From the NCBI RefSeq assembly GCF_016808335.1, contig NC_053145.1, positions 27,725,120 to 27,789,119 of the forward strand: a stretch of 64,000 bases of DNA, in the 5' to 3' direction. A program made the translations under genes and the position numbers. The notes beneath the pieces were generated by a model that did no database searches, was not told the origin of the DNA, and worked only from the letters and a program-made list of their open reading frames with translations. Numbering within the stretch: position 1 is the stretch's first letter; every line of letters begins with the position of its first letter. This stretch comes from Panicum virgatum. Lineage: Eukaryota > Streptophyta > Magnoliopsida > Poales > Poaceae. This document shows positions 1 through 12,900 of the stretch, piece after piece.

Positions 1-1908
1 CTATTCACTTGAGTCTACGGCTATTCAAATAACCCCCTGGGTTTTTGTTTCTTTCAACCCGAGGTCCCTGGCCGGTGGTTTGACCGCCAAATCCGGCGAG
101 AGGGGTCACCGGCGGCGAGATTTAGGGTGGGGAAAACGGAGAGGAGGCCGAGGCAAACCCTTGGGTTGCTTGGGAGCTCGAGAGAAGGACCGGAGCTATG
201 GCGTCGACGACGAGCATTGGCTGGCGGAGCTCGGCAAAGGCGGCGGGGTGGTTCCAGTGGGGATTGGGCGAGGAGAAGTGGTCGGGAAGGTGCGCGAGGG
301 TGAGGCGGAGCTGTTGGTGGGGTTGGCATGGGCGGAGCTGCTCTGGAATGGCGGGTCGACGGCGGCTTGAGCTCGCTGGCGTTCGGGGTGGAGCAGCGGC
401 GGCATTCTGAGGTCTGGGGGCTAGGAGATGGCAAAAGAGCGAAGGGAATGGCTTGCTGGGGTACTTGTAGTGCTCATGCGCGCGCGAGGAGAGAGCGGCG
501 GGCTCTACCCCGTGCTGTCCACGACGGCGGCGAGGTGGCAGCCGGCGGGTGAGTCTGAGCGCGTGGCACGGCAGGGGAGGCTCCAGCGCGAAGCAATGAG
601 CGGTGGAGGAGATCGGGCGCGACGCGTGGGCGCCAGCACGAAGCAGGAGGTGGCTCGGAGGTGGCCCAGAGCGGCAGTGCGCCGGCGACAGCAGAAACAG
701 AGAGGCAGGCTGGAGGTGGAAGAAAAAGGACCTAACTGTAAAACAAGGATAACTTTTAATCTAGGGCTCAAATGAAAAAGTGCCCAACATGAAAGTTGTT
801 CAATTTTTCAAGATCTACAACTTTGATGTTGTGCAAAAATTGATTTGATCAAAGGATAAAGATCTAATTTTGAAAACATAGAAGGGATTTAGAATTCAAA
901 GGACTTTTGTCTTTTTCAAGGTAAATTCACTTTAAGCTTAGGCTGAATTGAAAGATTTCCTGCCATGCAATGATTGCACTGAATTTTGCAAAAACACCCT
1001 CCACAAAAGCTATAATCACCCATCCTATTCAAATAAAACTGTAAAAAGGACCTTGCATAAAATCATAATTACACATATAACCTTTTATATTTACAAAAAG
1101 ATCCTTTTTAAGAAAATCAAGCTCATGATGCATAAAATAGAGACACAACTACTGTGCAGACACCTAGGGGGCCACAAGTAAGTTTTACCTCTAGTTCAGT
1201 TTAAGTTCTCTTTCTTGTTTGTCGGAGTTAGTCTTATGGGTTTTCTTATCCGTACTAGTGTAACTCAAGTTAGTTCACTAGGTTGAGGGGGATTTCTCTT
1301 GTAGGCTTCAAGAGAAATCCTAGTACCGAGAGCAGACGTGGTGTCTGACTCAGTGCTAGCAAGAAAGTGTGTTCCACCCCATAGTACCGCAGTGGTAGGC
1401 GGCAAGTCGTGACAGCCATGTTCGTCCCTCGTAGTCCATCACGTTCGTGTGTTTTTAGAGCAGTAGGATTGCCAAAAGTATGTTGGGCCCCTTCTCACCC
1501 CTGTCTGCACCCTTCGCTTAGGCCGCCGAAGTAAGCTCCTGGTTCCGGCATCAAGATAGAAGCTTAGATTAGTTCTAGTGAGGCTAGCTTAGTAGTTTAG
1601 AAGTATTTCAGGAGTCTTTTCTCGCTCGTTGTCCTCCCAGCTACTACCTCTCTAAGGTATAGAATCTCCTGTGTGTCACGTGGTCGTAGACTGGCCATTT
1701 ACCACATTAGTTATCTGGATTACCCCTGCTAAATTAGTCGGTCGATAACTTCAGTAAAGATTGTCACTACAATTTACGATACACTTTACCACAGTGCTTC
1801 CCTGAGAATTTCACGATACCCAGGAATACTCCAAGATGAAGTGCTACACCGGAGAATTTTATGCGCTTGCAGAATACCTATTCAGATTGAGCATAAGAGA
1901 CACCAACA
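1..1908 (+). mobile_element. 3' portion of an Athila-group LTR (truncated by window edge)
   Basis: The segment ends in CACCAACA at 1908. From about 1180 it resembles the Athila 3' LTR at 39430-40040: both have a GCAGTGGTAGGCGGCAAG stretch (1389 and 39667), a TATGTTGGGCCCCTTCTCA stretch, and TGCGCTTGC near the terminus. The first ~770 bases are GC-rich and hold overlapping open frames on both strands without recognisable domains, so I treat them as LTR sequence rather than a gene. The 5' end lies outside the window, so solo LTR and 3' LTR cannot be told apart. Assignment of 1-1180 to the same LTR is inference. Confidence 0.6.
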
Positions 1909-3298
1909 GTAATGCAGTAATAGATATTCGGTATTTCAGTAATACTGTATCAAAATAATTCATTGATCCAATAATCATGTAATCCACACGAATCTCAGTA
2001 ATTTCAAATGTTCACTAGTATTTTTTTTGGACGACACATGCATGATTTCAGTAGTACATTTTTTTTAAACTTGTGCTTTCCTTCGAACTAGCAACAATAT
2101 CCCTGCCCATTTGTTCCTTTTCCTATTCATCTTAATGGAGACACTGACAACTCGTGCATATGCTATTTTAGAATTCATATGCACCATCCAATGTCTTGAA
2201 GTGCATCCAGTTCATATGAACATGCATGTGACATTTTAAATTTCCCAGTCTTCTTGCAGGTTGAAATCGATTTGTTCTGTATATGTTATGATTCTGATCA
2301 CTAATTTGTTAGGTTTAGTAGTTCAGTAATTTTTTCAATTACGGAGTGCTGACCATCTGAACTGATTAGTTAGTCTAGTAGTTCTGTAATCATTTTCATT
2401 TCAGTAATCTTCTGATACAGATCCAGTATTCAGTAATCATTAGTAATTTTTATGTTCATCCAGTATGCAGATTCAGTAATATAGAGATTCAGTTATTCCA
2501 TACATTGAAGCCTAGTAATTTTATGGAACACTAGATCTGTGGGGTGGAACAGGGGCTGGCTCTACCGGTACCGGGATGGCTGCTGGCCCAGCGGGAGTGC
2601 TGTCGCTAACCCCTAGACCGGTTGCGGCGGATCGATACGCCTGCAGGCAGAACAGGCTCGGGTGTAAGCGGCCGCACTAGCAGCATGAATTCCACTCCAT
2701 TGCATGCATTCTGCCCCCTAGCTGCCGCAGCAACCTTGAGCGTGCCCTTGCTAGACATCGCACAGGCCTCTCTGGTGAGCATCATACTTATGCTTTTCTA
2801 ATTCTTTTTCTGCAAATCCCCCGATCTCGAATTAGTGTTCATATATGTGTAACTTTTTAATCGATCAGGACACTGTAGATATTGCAAATCGAGTGGTACT
2901 CAGCTTCTCTGATTTAGGTGACCCATCCTTCAGATTGGCTTTTCCCCATTTGTAGCAAGCATGATTATTCTTTTTTGATAATTACTGCACATTTAATGCT
3001 TTGATTTAGCACAGTTGTTCAATAGTCATTAAACTACTTGAGCAAACAACAAAATACTATTTAGCTACATGAGATTGAATCGAGCTCAGTAACAAAAACT
3101 ACCAAGTGGCATCCCTTGATTTTTAAAATGTTCAATAATCTTTGGATTCAGTAATCTAGAGAACTAGCTTTCAGTATTATGCACTTTTTTCTAGCAATTT
3201 TCTTAGGTTTCAGGTGAATTGTTTTTCCAGTAACATACCATGTACAAACTTCGATTCAGTAACAGGAAGATCAGTTATGCAGTATTTTCTTTTATGTA
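1909..3298. repeat. TTCAGTAAT-rich array, left part
   Basis: This AT-rich stretch carries many copies of TTCAGTAAT or one-base variants (for example near 1915, 1950, 1996, 2325, 2385, 2420, 2470, 3138 and 3255), all in the same orientation. A GC-rich island at about 2535-2720 breaks it. No gene is visible. Phrases close to its right end (3127-3298) recur diverged at 25465-25610, so the motif density comes partly from duplication of longer units. It continues at 25007 on the other side of the Tat element. Confidence 0.6.
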
Positions 3299-4319
3299 TG
3301 TTGACACCAGAGTTTGGCATGTGTCAAGGAGGCATGTTGCGGAGGAGAAAAGGTTCTGCATTGTACGATCGGTGGATTTGGAGAGGTGATCGTGTGCCAC
3401 GGTCAAAGATCTTGCTGACCGAAGGGGAGGAAGTTGACCAAATATTTTGGCTTCGGTTTGGCAAGAATTATCTTATTTTTAGAAGTAATTTTTATTTCTT
3501 AGGATAGAATCGTACTTTATCGTGATCGGCTAGGATTGTGTTAGCTTGGGGTATAAATATAAGCCCCCGGCTATTGTAAAGATTGATACACATCCAAACA
3601 AACAAACTTTACTACTTGCAATTTAATTTCTCGTTGGCGGCTTCGCCATCTTTTTCTTTCTGCGAGTTCTTTCAAGCTGATCAAGGACGCCTCACATTTG
3701 AGCGGCTTAGTTTGCTGGTAAATTTTTGTTTACCGAGGAAATCTGAGCTTTAGCTTTCGGGCGCATCGCTGTGGCTTCGTTCAGATCTATTCAAAATTTA
3801 TCGAATTTATCTAAGCTTTGATCTCGAGCGCATCGCTGTTTTCTTATTTAGATTCATTCATAAACTACCCGGCTTAGTGATCTGTTTAATCGGCTGTAAG
3901 CTCCTTGTTTATCACGATAAACCTTGTAAAGCCGATTAGATTGAAGCATAAGCTTAGCTTTGTCCAGATCCATACATTTGTGGGTTTGCACATTGTTACC
4001 CGGCACGTGTCGGCTTTAGATCTAGTAATCTAGATGTTTATCGGCATCGGCAGTTCATTGCTGATCCCTTGTAGATCGGTTTTATTACACGCTTATCATA
4101 CCCGATCTTTGGTCATCTTCTGTATCGGCAGGGCCTTGCCGATACCCCGCGTAAGAGTGATTCAGAAATCCAGCCGATACACCCTTGAATTTGACAGTTT
4201 GTTGTTTCCTTGTCAATTTACAGGTCAAATTGACTGGCACGCCTTGGTTCAAATCAAGTGCAGTCCGAGCTTGGCGTACGGGGCTCCTGGGCTTGGTGTG
4301 TGATCATCTCGCATCAACA
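3299..4319 (+). repeat. 5' LTR of the Tat element
   Basis: It starts TGTTGACACC and ends TCAACA, about 1021 bases. It retains a ~68-base segment (around 3610-3680) missing from the 3' LTR, which is ~950 bases long. A TATA box lies at 3552-3559. Confidence 0.88.
3552..3559 (+). promoter_or_regulatory. TATA box in Tat 5' LTR
   Basis: TATAAATA sits in a GGGTATAAATATAAGCC-like context, conserved in the 3' LTR at 24308-24315. It is the likely core promoter at the U3/R boundary. Confidence 0.6.
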
Positions 4320-4357
4320 CATCTTTTGGCATACCCGGTGGGACAAGAAACATCAAG

Positions 4358-4681
4358 ATGTCAACTGACAGGAAAGCAGAGGTTTCTGAGCAGAACCAGA
4401 TCCCGATCGACAAGGTGAAGCTGAAAGAAGAACAAAAGGCAGAACTCCGGGCGGTCGTGGAAGCTTTTGAGCAACAGTGCCTCTTATCCTACAGCACCAA
4501 CAGGAGTGGAGAGGTAATCAAAAAGTATGATTTTCCTACTCTTCCACCCTACAATGAGTCACAGAAGGAGGACAAGATGATACATCAGATGAATCAGGCG
4601 ATCGAACACACTTTTGTGAATCATGCTCCGATCATGGCCAATTATGTTCACAACGCTGAGCTCAAGACGCTACAAGATAGG
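4358..4681 (+). pseudogene. Tat gag, 5' part (interrupted by the Tekay insertion)
   Basis: An ATG 39 bases after the 5' LTR opens a frame of about 108 residues, rich in charged residues and probably helical. It runs straight into the Tekay LTR at 4682. The frame resumes at 16590 once the 11.9-kb insertion and one copy of the 5-base duplication ATAGG are discounted, so this is the N-terminal part of gag. The primer-binding site should lie in the 38 bases between LTR and ATG; a TGGCATACCCGGTGGGA stretch there (4329-4345) looks like a decayed version. Confidence 0.7.
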
Positions 4682-7600
4682 TGTAACACCCTAATTTAAA
4701 TTCCAGCTTTTAATAATAAATTTAATTGGCTTTATTTAAATTTCTAAGGTTTATTGTGCTAGACTTGCATTTAATCTTAATTTTTGTTCTATAAGTAATT
4801 AAAATTTATCATAGGTTTAATTTTAGGGTTGCATTCATGCTGGTGCATGGTTTTGTTTTGTTTGTTTGTATAGGAGTTTGAATTCAAATTCATTTGAATT
4901 CAAATAATTTTGAGTTGAGTGGACGAAATAGATTTAGAAAAAGGAAAACCAGCCAAAACCCAGAACCCGGCCCAAACCTTTCCCCGCGGCCCATCGGCCT
5001 GCCCTTCCTTCCCTGGCGGCCCAGCCCGCACACCACCTCCTCAGCCCACGCGACGCGCCAGCACGGCCCAAGCACCCGGCCCACTCCTCTCCTCCATGCG
5101 CACGCGCCCACGGCCCGCCTCTCACCCCGCACTCGCCGGGCCCGCCTGCCAGCGTGCGCCCGCTCCCCCCCAGTCAGCCCGCGCCTCACCTCCCTCACTG
5201 ACGGGCCGACCCCACTGTCAGGCCCGTCTTCCCCCTCGCGCAACTACCGCCGAGCATCTCGCCGGAGATCTCGCCCGCGCGCCCCGTGGCACGGACGCCC
5301 AGGACCCCGGCCCCTTCCTTTAAACCCCCACGACCCCCCTGCACCCTCACCCCATGCCAAAGGCCGCCGCAAACCCTAGCGCCGCCGCCTTGCCCAGAGC
5401 AGAGCCCCCACCGCCGGAACTCCACGAGTCGATTCGTGGAGCCAAAGGACCGGAGCACCGCTACACCGACTCCGCCAGCGTGCAGCCCGGAGCGCCGCCG
5501 CCGGACTTCGCCGTCAGCACCCCTGCACCGGTCCATTCCCCAATTCCAACCCTCGGTGAGCACTAGCCTGGTCTTCTTTTGCTTTTGCGCTAGCTAGTTT
5601 AACCCGTGGTGCACCTTGGAGCCTGGACCCCGCACGCCGGCGCTCCCGCTGCCGCACCCGCCCTGCTCCGCCGCGGCGGACCTCGCTGCAGCGCTGCCTA
5701 GCCCCGCCGTGCCCTGCCATGGCCTGCGCTGGCCCTGCGCTCGCATGCCGAACCCACAGACCCCGATCCCAGCCTCAGAACTGCCCAGCGCGAGCTCACC
5801 GGCGTTCCCTGCCGCCGCCGAGCCGCCATCTCCGACGAGAGTCGCGCTCGGAGCCCCAAACCACCTCCAAAACACCACCAGTGGTTTACGCATGAGGCGT
5901 ACTACCTCCCAGGACAAACGGTAGGCCGAAACGAGCCCCAGAACGCCGGATTAGCGAGCTCCGGTGAGTCCCTGGCGAGCGCCGCCGCGGGATTCGTCGC
6001 CGGCGGCAGCCCACCGCCGCCTCCTGTGCCCCTTTTCACCTCAGCCGTCAGATCTGTAGCCGACGGGCCAGATTAGATCTGGGACTGAGCCACCCTGAGC
6101 CATCGGATTGAGATCTGACGATCCCGATCTAAAGATACCGGTTCGGCTTGGTAATCTTGTTAAAGAGACCCTCGGTTTATTAGAAATCAACCCGCAGTAC
6201 ATCTCTGGTGAAAAGTAATTCCAGATCTGCCCTTACTTTTACGTTTTAGACCCTGAGCTCTTTAAAATTAGAACCCGCAGTCCACCCTTGATGTTTTTGC
6301 ACGTTAGACCCCAGAATTAATGTTTATTTATGTTTTAGCCCTCGGTTTTAGCAGAAAACCCCCTGGAACCTTGTTTTTATTACAAATAAGCCCCTGAACC
6401 TTGTTTTTAGCCTAGATTATGCGTTTTAGCTCCGTTTTTAGTGTTCTTTATATCCACGCGATCGTTGTAACGCGTAGAATAGCTTTAGACTAGTTTAGTG
6501 TGTAGTTTTTATGTATTGATGTACTGTTTCTTAGTTTTTGTTAGTGTTTGCTTGTATGCTTATATTTGTGCATTGTTTTGGCCATGTGTTCGTGAGTAGA
6601 CGTTGACCCATCTGAGGAGCCCCAGTACCAGTACCAGGAGCAGCCGTCTTCGGAGCACTTTGAGCAGCAGCCAGAGCAGTACGAGGAAGGCAAGTATAAC
6701 ATGAACAACCTATCACCTTTAATTACAAGTTCATACTGCATTTTAATTCTGTATGCCTATAAGGACTTTCCTAGCCACTTTATATCCTTTATATATGCCT
6801 TTGGGTTGCATTTTGGTTAGTTGTGCTAGGTTGCTGCGCTATAACACACTCTGGTCCTTTTTAATTAATTTGATTAATGGTTTACTTGAACTTAATTCTG
6901 AGAGTGGCCCTCTGTGCTTCGTGCTTGGGTGGCTCACGTTTCGTTAAAATATGGTTTTTGTAGAAACATGGTTTAGGGGGCCAGCACGGTGCTTAGTGCT
7001 TGGTTGGCCACTCTCCATAAGAACCGGTTCATAGAGCGACAACCTGGGACAACAGCGCTACCACAAGGCTAGAATGGGATAGACTTGGCGTAATAATTAG
7101 ATCTTTTTGGTTTGGAGTAACTTACCTGCGGGGCAGGGGCGGTAAGCTTCTATGGCCCTCGTGCTGAGTGGCCTCGTCTGTGCTTCGTGTCTTGACGCCC
7201 ACTAGACCTGCTCCATAGTCGCTGATCCACCCTCGCGGTTACTCCCTACCAACGAGATTCTTTGTAAAGGCCTCGTAGTGAGTCGCTAGTCATCTCACCT
7301 AAGGAAGTGTGATGAACAACTGGCGTAGCTCACGACTTGTGGGTAAAGATGTGCAACCTCTGCAGAGTGTAAAACTGGTATACTAGCCGTGCTCACGGTT
7401 ATGAGCGGCCCAGATCCTCCTTTTGATTAGTGGAGTTATCTCCTTCCGACGAGGGAGGTGCTTCTCGGGGTTACCTTGGTGGCTTGGTTTTGGTTTGGTT
7501 TTTCAGTAGATACATGATTAAACTTAATTAATAACTATGTAACTGGGTTAATGGTAATTCATCAACTCGTAGTAAATAGCTTTAATAAAATTTTGCCAAC

Positions 7601-8046
7601 ACTTAAAAGCTAATGCAGTTGAGTCAGCCAGCCTAGAGCCTCATAGTTTGTGTTATACTTGTTGAGTACGGTTGTGTACTCACTCTTGCCTCTTCTCTAC
7701 TTTTTCCTCTTGGCTACGCTACTGCTGCTCAGTTCCTGCCGACACGAGGGAGTTCGTCCAGCGCTACCAGGACTACGAGGACTTCTAGGTGTTCGTCTCC
7801 CAGTCGACGTCCCTGTGGCGCCCTGCTTCAGCTTCAGAGAGCTTTATTCGTATTTTGTACTTCGCTTCCGCTGTATCAGACATTTTTGTCATTAATGTAA
7901 TAAATAACATTCGTATTTCGATTTATTATGTCTTATTCGTGATATGTGCTATGATATACTGTTCATTCTGTTGTATATACGTGTGACTTGATCCTGGCAC
8001 GTATATGATTGCTCGGTTTATGCCCTTTTATAAACCGGGTGTTACA
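4682..8046 (+). repeat. 5' LTR of the Tekay element (3365 bp)
   Basis: It begins TGTAACACCC and ends GGGTGTTACA. The first third after ~4930 is very GC-rich, the rest AT-rich. Coding-like stretches at ~6600-6690 (Gln/Glu-rich) and ~7737-7789 are described under findings. Confidence 0.93.
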
Positions 8047-8049
8047 GAG

Positions 8050-8061
8050 TGGTATCAGAGC
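8050..8061 (+). other. Primer-binding site, initiator tRNA-Met type
   Basis: TGGTATCAGAGC lies 3 bases after the 5' LTR. It is the standard complement to the 3' end of plant initiator methionine tRNA used to prime minus-strand DNA synthesis. Confidence 0.92.
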
Positions 8062-8617
8062 CGTATCGACTGTAGGACAAAGCCTAGATAGAACTGGTCG
8101 AGTTTTAGGACTTCTTCTCTCCAATCCTTGCCTGCTGAAACTATTTTACTGTTATACCCCTTGACTTCCTTGACTTTTTACCCGTCTTGCCTTGATTTCC
8201 CTCTCTGAAGAATAGTTTTCGTAGACTTTGGCCTGAATCAGTCATCTGACCACCATGAGTTAGCTAGGTGACCCTTTTATAATAAAACGATAGCACGTTC
8301 TGCGACGCGTTGTGTTAGTCGAGTCTATTGTTAAACTCGGCTAAGTTGTGGGAATTGTCTGCTTGTTATTATGCTACATGTTTGATTTGGATTTTTGACT
8401 GATTGCATAGCTTAGTAGTTTAAATTTGTTTAAAGAAAATCACTCAGATGTTAAAGTTAACTAATTAATAAAATGAGTTAGATCGTTGGGGGTAAAACAG
8501 TCAACTCTATCCTGTCTACTTTATCATGGCTGAATCTTTTTCCGCAAAGAGTTATCGTATCCATCTGAATTTATTCCTGCAATATCCTTACTTGTGAAAT
8601 CTTTTGTCCAAAATCAG
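8062..8617 (+). other. Tekay untranslated leader
   Basis: About 555 bases lie between the primer-binding site and the gag ATG. No gene was seen. It presumably holds the packaging signal. Confidence 0.5.
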
Positions 8618-9970
8618 ATGGTGAACACCAGGCGTGGTTCTGACCAGCAGGGGCAGAACAACCAGGGTCAGAACACCCAGGGGACCGGGATCCCGATGCC
8701 TCCGCCTTTGACTCCGGAGCAGTACTTCCAGCTCCAGATGCAGATGATGGCTACCCTGAACAACACCGTTCAGGCTCTTCAGCAGGCTCACACTCAGCCT
8801 CCGCCTCCTCCACCGCCGCAGCCTCGCGACAGGCGTGCTGAGTTCCTGAGGGGTCACCCGCCGACGTTCTCTCACACGTCCGACCCTCTTCAGGCTGACG
8901 ACTGGCTCCGTGCAGTGGAGCGTCAGCTGGACATCGCCCAGTGCGATGACCGTGAGCGCGTCTTGTACGCAGCAGGACAGCTGCGAGGGGCAGCTTTGGA
9001 CTGGTGGGAGTCCCACCCAGTTCACGACCGCGAGGCTCTCACTTGGCTCCAGTTCAGGGAGCGTTTCCGCAGCCACAACGTCCCCGCGGGCGTTATGAAG
9101 ATGAAGCAGAAGGAGTTCCTTGCACTGAAGCAGGTAATCTTAAGTATAATCATTCAGCGTTTTCTTTTGAGCTAATGCCCCCTTGTTCTATCCTTATGAA
9201 TCTTGAGTTAATCTTCCGATATCTATCTGTCTTTGTGAATTCAGGGGACTATGTCGGTCACGGAGTATCGTGATCGCTTTCTTCAGCTGGCACGCTACGC
9301 CCCTGCCGATGTTGCGGATGACCGCAAGAAGCAGGAGCACTTCATGGAGGGTCTCGAGGACTACCTCCAGTACACGCTGCTCAACCTCCGCTTCGACGAC
9401 TTCAACCATCTGGTTGACAGCGCGCTCAACACTGAGCGTAAGCACTTGGAGATGGAGGACAAGAAGAGGAAGATTGTCCCCGTTGCTTCCGGCAGCAACA
9501 CTCGCCCTCGACTCATGCAGCCCCAGCAGTACCAGCCTCAGTACCGGCCTCCTCAGCAGTACCAGCCGAGGCCGCAGCAGTACCCGCCTCGACAGCAGCA
9601 GGCAGGTCAGGGCCCGAGGTTACCGGCACCTCCGGCTCGTGCTCCACCAGCTCCACCGGCACCGCAGGCTCCACGTCCGGCAGCTCCTACCGGACAGCAG
9701 GCTTCGACACTTGCACGCGTCTGCTATCACTGCGGCCAGCCGGGGCACTACGCCAACACTTGCCCCCGGAAGGCGCAGGCGGGACAGCAGGGGCGCCCAG
9801 CTCAGCCTAGGGCGCCAGCACAGGGCAGGGTGAACCACGTGACGGCCGAGTCAGCGGCCGAGGCTCCTAACGTGGTTATTGGTACATTCATGGTCAACTC
9901 TCACCCCGCTATAGTGCTTTTTGATACCGGTGCTACCCATTCTTTCATTTCCAAGTCATTTGCCGAGTAG
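8618..9970 (+). pseudogene. Tekay gag and protease (spliced frame, ends at a TAG)
   Basis: The start chosen is the ATG at 8618, followed by V-N-T-R-R. The N-terminal part is Gln/Pro-rich; the capsid region follows (GAALDWWES, LTWLQFRERFRSHN). The frame closes at 9173 unless a GT-AG intron (9134-9244) is removed; after removal it joins exactly into GTMSVTEYRDRFLQLARYAP. Then come a Gln/Pro/Ala-rich linker, a CCHC zinc knuckle (CYHCGQPGHYANTC) and an aspartic protease core (LFDTGATHSF). A TAG at 9968-9970 separates this from the rest of pol; a CAG-to-TAG change is the simplest explanation. Gag forms the particle; the protease cuts the polyprotein. Confidence 0.85.
9134..9244 (+). other. Probable intron within Tekay gag
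   Basis: A 111-base AT-rich insert starts GTAATCTT, ends TTCAG and contains stops in the gag frame. Flanking sequence joins in frame (ALKQ to GTMSV). It could give spliced and unspliced gag products. Confidence 0.7.
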
Positions 9971-12900
9971 CATGGTATACCGGTTTCTTGTATGAGGACA
10001 GCTATGGTAGTTACCTCACCTGGGGGTCAGATTCGTACATGTTCTATATGCTCCAGAGTTAGTATTGTCATAAAGGGGGTAGAATTCCGCACTGGCTTGA
10101 TAGTTATTGACTCCTCGGGGATAGATGTGATTTTGGGCATGGAGACCCTTACCAGATGGGGAGTCCGTATTGATTGTGCTCAGCGGACAGTTCACTTATT
10201 GGCATCTGATGGCCAAGAGGTGACAGTCAGTGCTTCAGAGCCTTCTGGATTTCTTCATCAGATGGAGGCTAGACCCACGGACGGTATTCGCGTGGTGTCT
10301 GAATTCCCGTATGTCTTTCCGGATGATCTGCCAGGTATGCCGCCTGAACGCGCCATTGAGTTTTGTATTGATCTCTTGCCTGGCACAGCTCCTATTGCAA
10401 AGCGGCCCTACCGTATGGCACCTATAGAGCATGAAGAGGTTAAGAAGACTATTGATGAGTTGCTAGCCAAGGGCTATATCCGTCGCAGCTTCTCTCCTTG
10501 GGCTTTTCCATTATTGCTGGTAGATAAGAAGGATGGCTCGAAGAGGATGTGTGTCGATTATCGGGAGCTGAATGCAGTCACTATCAAGAACAAGCATCCA
10601 CTGCCCCGTATTGAGGATCTCTTTGATTTGCTTCGAGGTGCTCATATATTCTCGAAGATTGATCTTCGTTCGGGTTATTTTCAGCTGAGGATCCGTCCTG
10701 GGGATATTCCAAAGACGGCATTCACCTGCAAGTACGGGCTATATGAGTATACGGTCATGTCCTTCGGCTTGACTAATGCCCCGGCTTTCTTCATGCATCT
10801 GATGAACATGGTCTTCATGGATTATCTGGATGTTTTCGTGGTGATCTTTATTGATGATATTCTGATCTTCTCCAAGACAAAGGAAGAGCATGAAGAGCAT
10901 CTGAGGCTCGTGTTGCAGAGATTGAGAGAGCATCAGTTGTATGCCAAGTTCAGCAAGTGCGAGTTCTGGATTGACGAGGTTCCATTCCTCGGTCATGTTA
11001 TCTCTCAGGGAGGCATTGCTGTTGATCCGAGTAAGGTGAAAGATGTGCTAGAGTGGGAGACACCGCAGACAGTAAAGGAAGTCAGGTCTTTCTTGGGCTT
11101 AGCTGGATATTATCGGAGGTTCATTGAGAATTTCTCCAAGATCGCGAAGCCTTTGACTTCTTTGCTAGAGAAGAATGTGGCTTTCGTATGGACTGATGAG
11201 CGTCAGATGGCCTTTGATGAGCTGAAGAAGAGGTTGACCACGGCGCCAGTCCTGACTCTGCCAGACCAGACGAAGAGGTTCACGGTATATTGTGATGCTT
11301 CGAAGGATGGTCTTGGGTGTGTTCTGATCCAGGAGGGCAGAGTGATTGCTTATGCTTCACGGCAGCTACGCCGGCATGAGCTAAACTATCCTACTCATGA
11401 TCTTGAGTTAGCCGCAGTTGTGCATGCTCTGAAGATTTGGAGGCATTACTTGTATGGGCAGCGGTGTGATATCTACACTGATCACAAGAGCCTCAAGTAC
11501 ATTTTCACGCAGAATGAGCTGAACATGCGGCAGAGAAGATGGCTAGAGTTGGTCAAGGATTATGACCTGGAGATTCACTATCATCCGGGCAAGGCCAATG
11601 TTGTAGCAGATGCTCTGAGCAGGAGAAGTTATGTCAACATGGCCGTGGCTTTCCAGATGCCTCCAGAGTTATGCGAGGAGTTCGAGCAGTTGAGTCTGGG
11701 CTTCTTGCATCATACTTCCACTGCAGCATTCGAGGCAGTACCGACTCTAGAGGCAGAGATCAGGCAGCATCAGAAAGATGATGAGAAGCTGCAGGAGATC
11801 CGTGAGTTGCTCAAGAAGGGCAAGGCTCCTCATTTCAAAGAGGATGATCAGGGTACTTTGTGGTACAAGAACCAGATCTGTGTGCCAGATGTGAAGGATC
11901 TCCGGAAGTTAATTCTGAGTGAGGCCCATGATACAGCTTATTCTATTCATCCGGGCAGCACGAAGATGTATTATGATCTGAAGGAATGTTTCTGGTGGTA
12001 TGGGATGAAGCGTTCAGTGGCAGAGTACGTGGCTATTTGTGACACCTGTCAGCGTGTCAAGGCTGAGCATCAGAGGCCAGCAGGTCTGCTACAGCCTTTG
12101 AAGATTCCAGAGTGGAAATGGGAGGAAATCACTATGGACTTCATTGTTGGATTGCCTCGTACTCAGAAAGGGTACAACTCCATATGGGTAGTAGTGGATC
12201 GATTGACGAAGGTTGCTCACTTCATTCCAGTGAACACTACTTACTCCGGTGCTAGACTTGCAGAGTTGTACATCTCTCGGATTGTCTGCTTGCATGGTGT
12301 GCCCAAGAAGATCATATCTGACAGAGGGTCTCAGTTCACTTCTCGATTCTGGGAGCAGCTCCATGATTCGTTGGATACGAAGCTGCATTTCAGTACGGCT
12401 TATCACCCTCAGACAGATGGGCAGACAGAGAGAACCAACCAAGTGTTGGAGGATATGCTGAGAGCTTGTGCCATTCAGTACGGTACCAGTTGGGATAAGT
12501 GCCTGTCATATGCTGAGTTTTCATATAACAACAGTTATCAGGCCAGTCTGAAGAAGTCCCCCTTCGAGGCATTGTATGGCAGAAAATGCAGGACTCCTCT
12601 CTATTGGGATCAGATCGGTGAGAAGCAGCTCTTTGGCCCTGAGATCATAGATGATGCAGAGCAGATGGTTTAGGCTGTGCGAGAAAATCTGAGGATTGCA
12701 CAGAGCAGACAGAAGAGCTATGCAGATGGCAAACGGAGAGATCTGACCTTCAGTGTCGGTGATTATGTGTATCTGAAGGTGTCTCCGATGAGAGGAATCC
12801 GCAGATTCAATGTCAAAGGGAAGTTAGCACCTCGATATGTGGGGCCATTCAAGGTGCTAGAGCGGAAAGGCGAAGTTGCTTATTGCCTGGAGTTACCTCT

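Noticed and set aside
80..775. Several overlapping open frames in the GC-rich first 780 bases
   Set aside because: They are open on both strands with low-complexity composition and no domain. They fit GC-rich LTR sequence better than a gene.
4890..5924. Long open frames on both strands inside the Tekay LTR
   Set aside because: They recur in both LTRs (13437-14463), are Pro/Ala/Arg-rich in every frame and lack domains. They result from GC-rich sequence.
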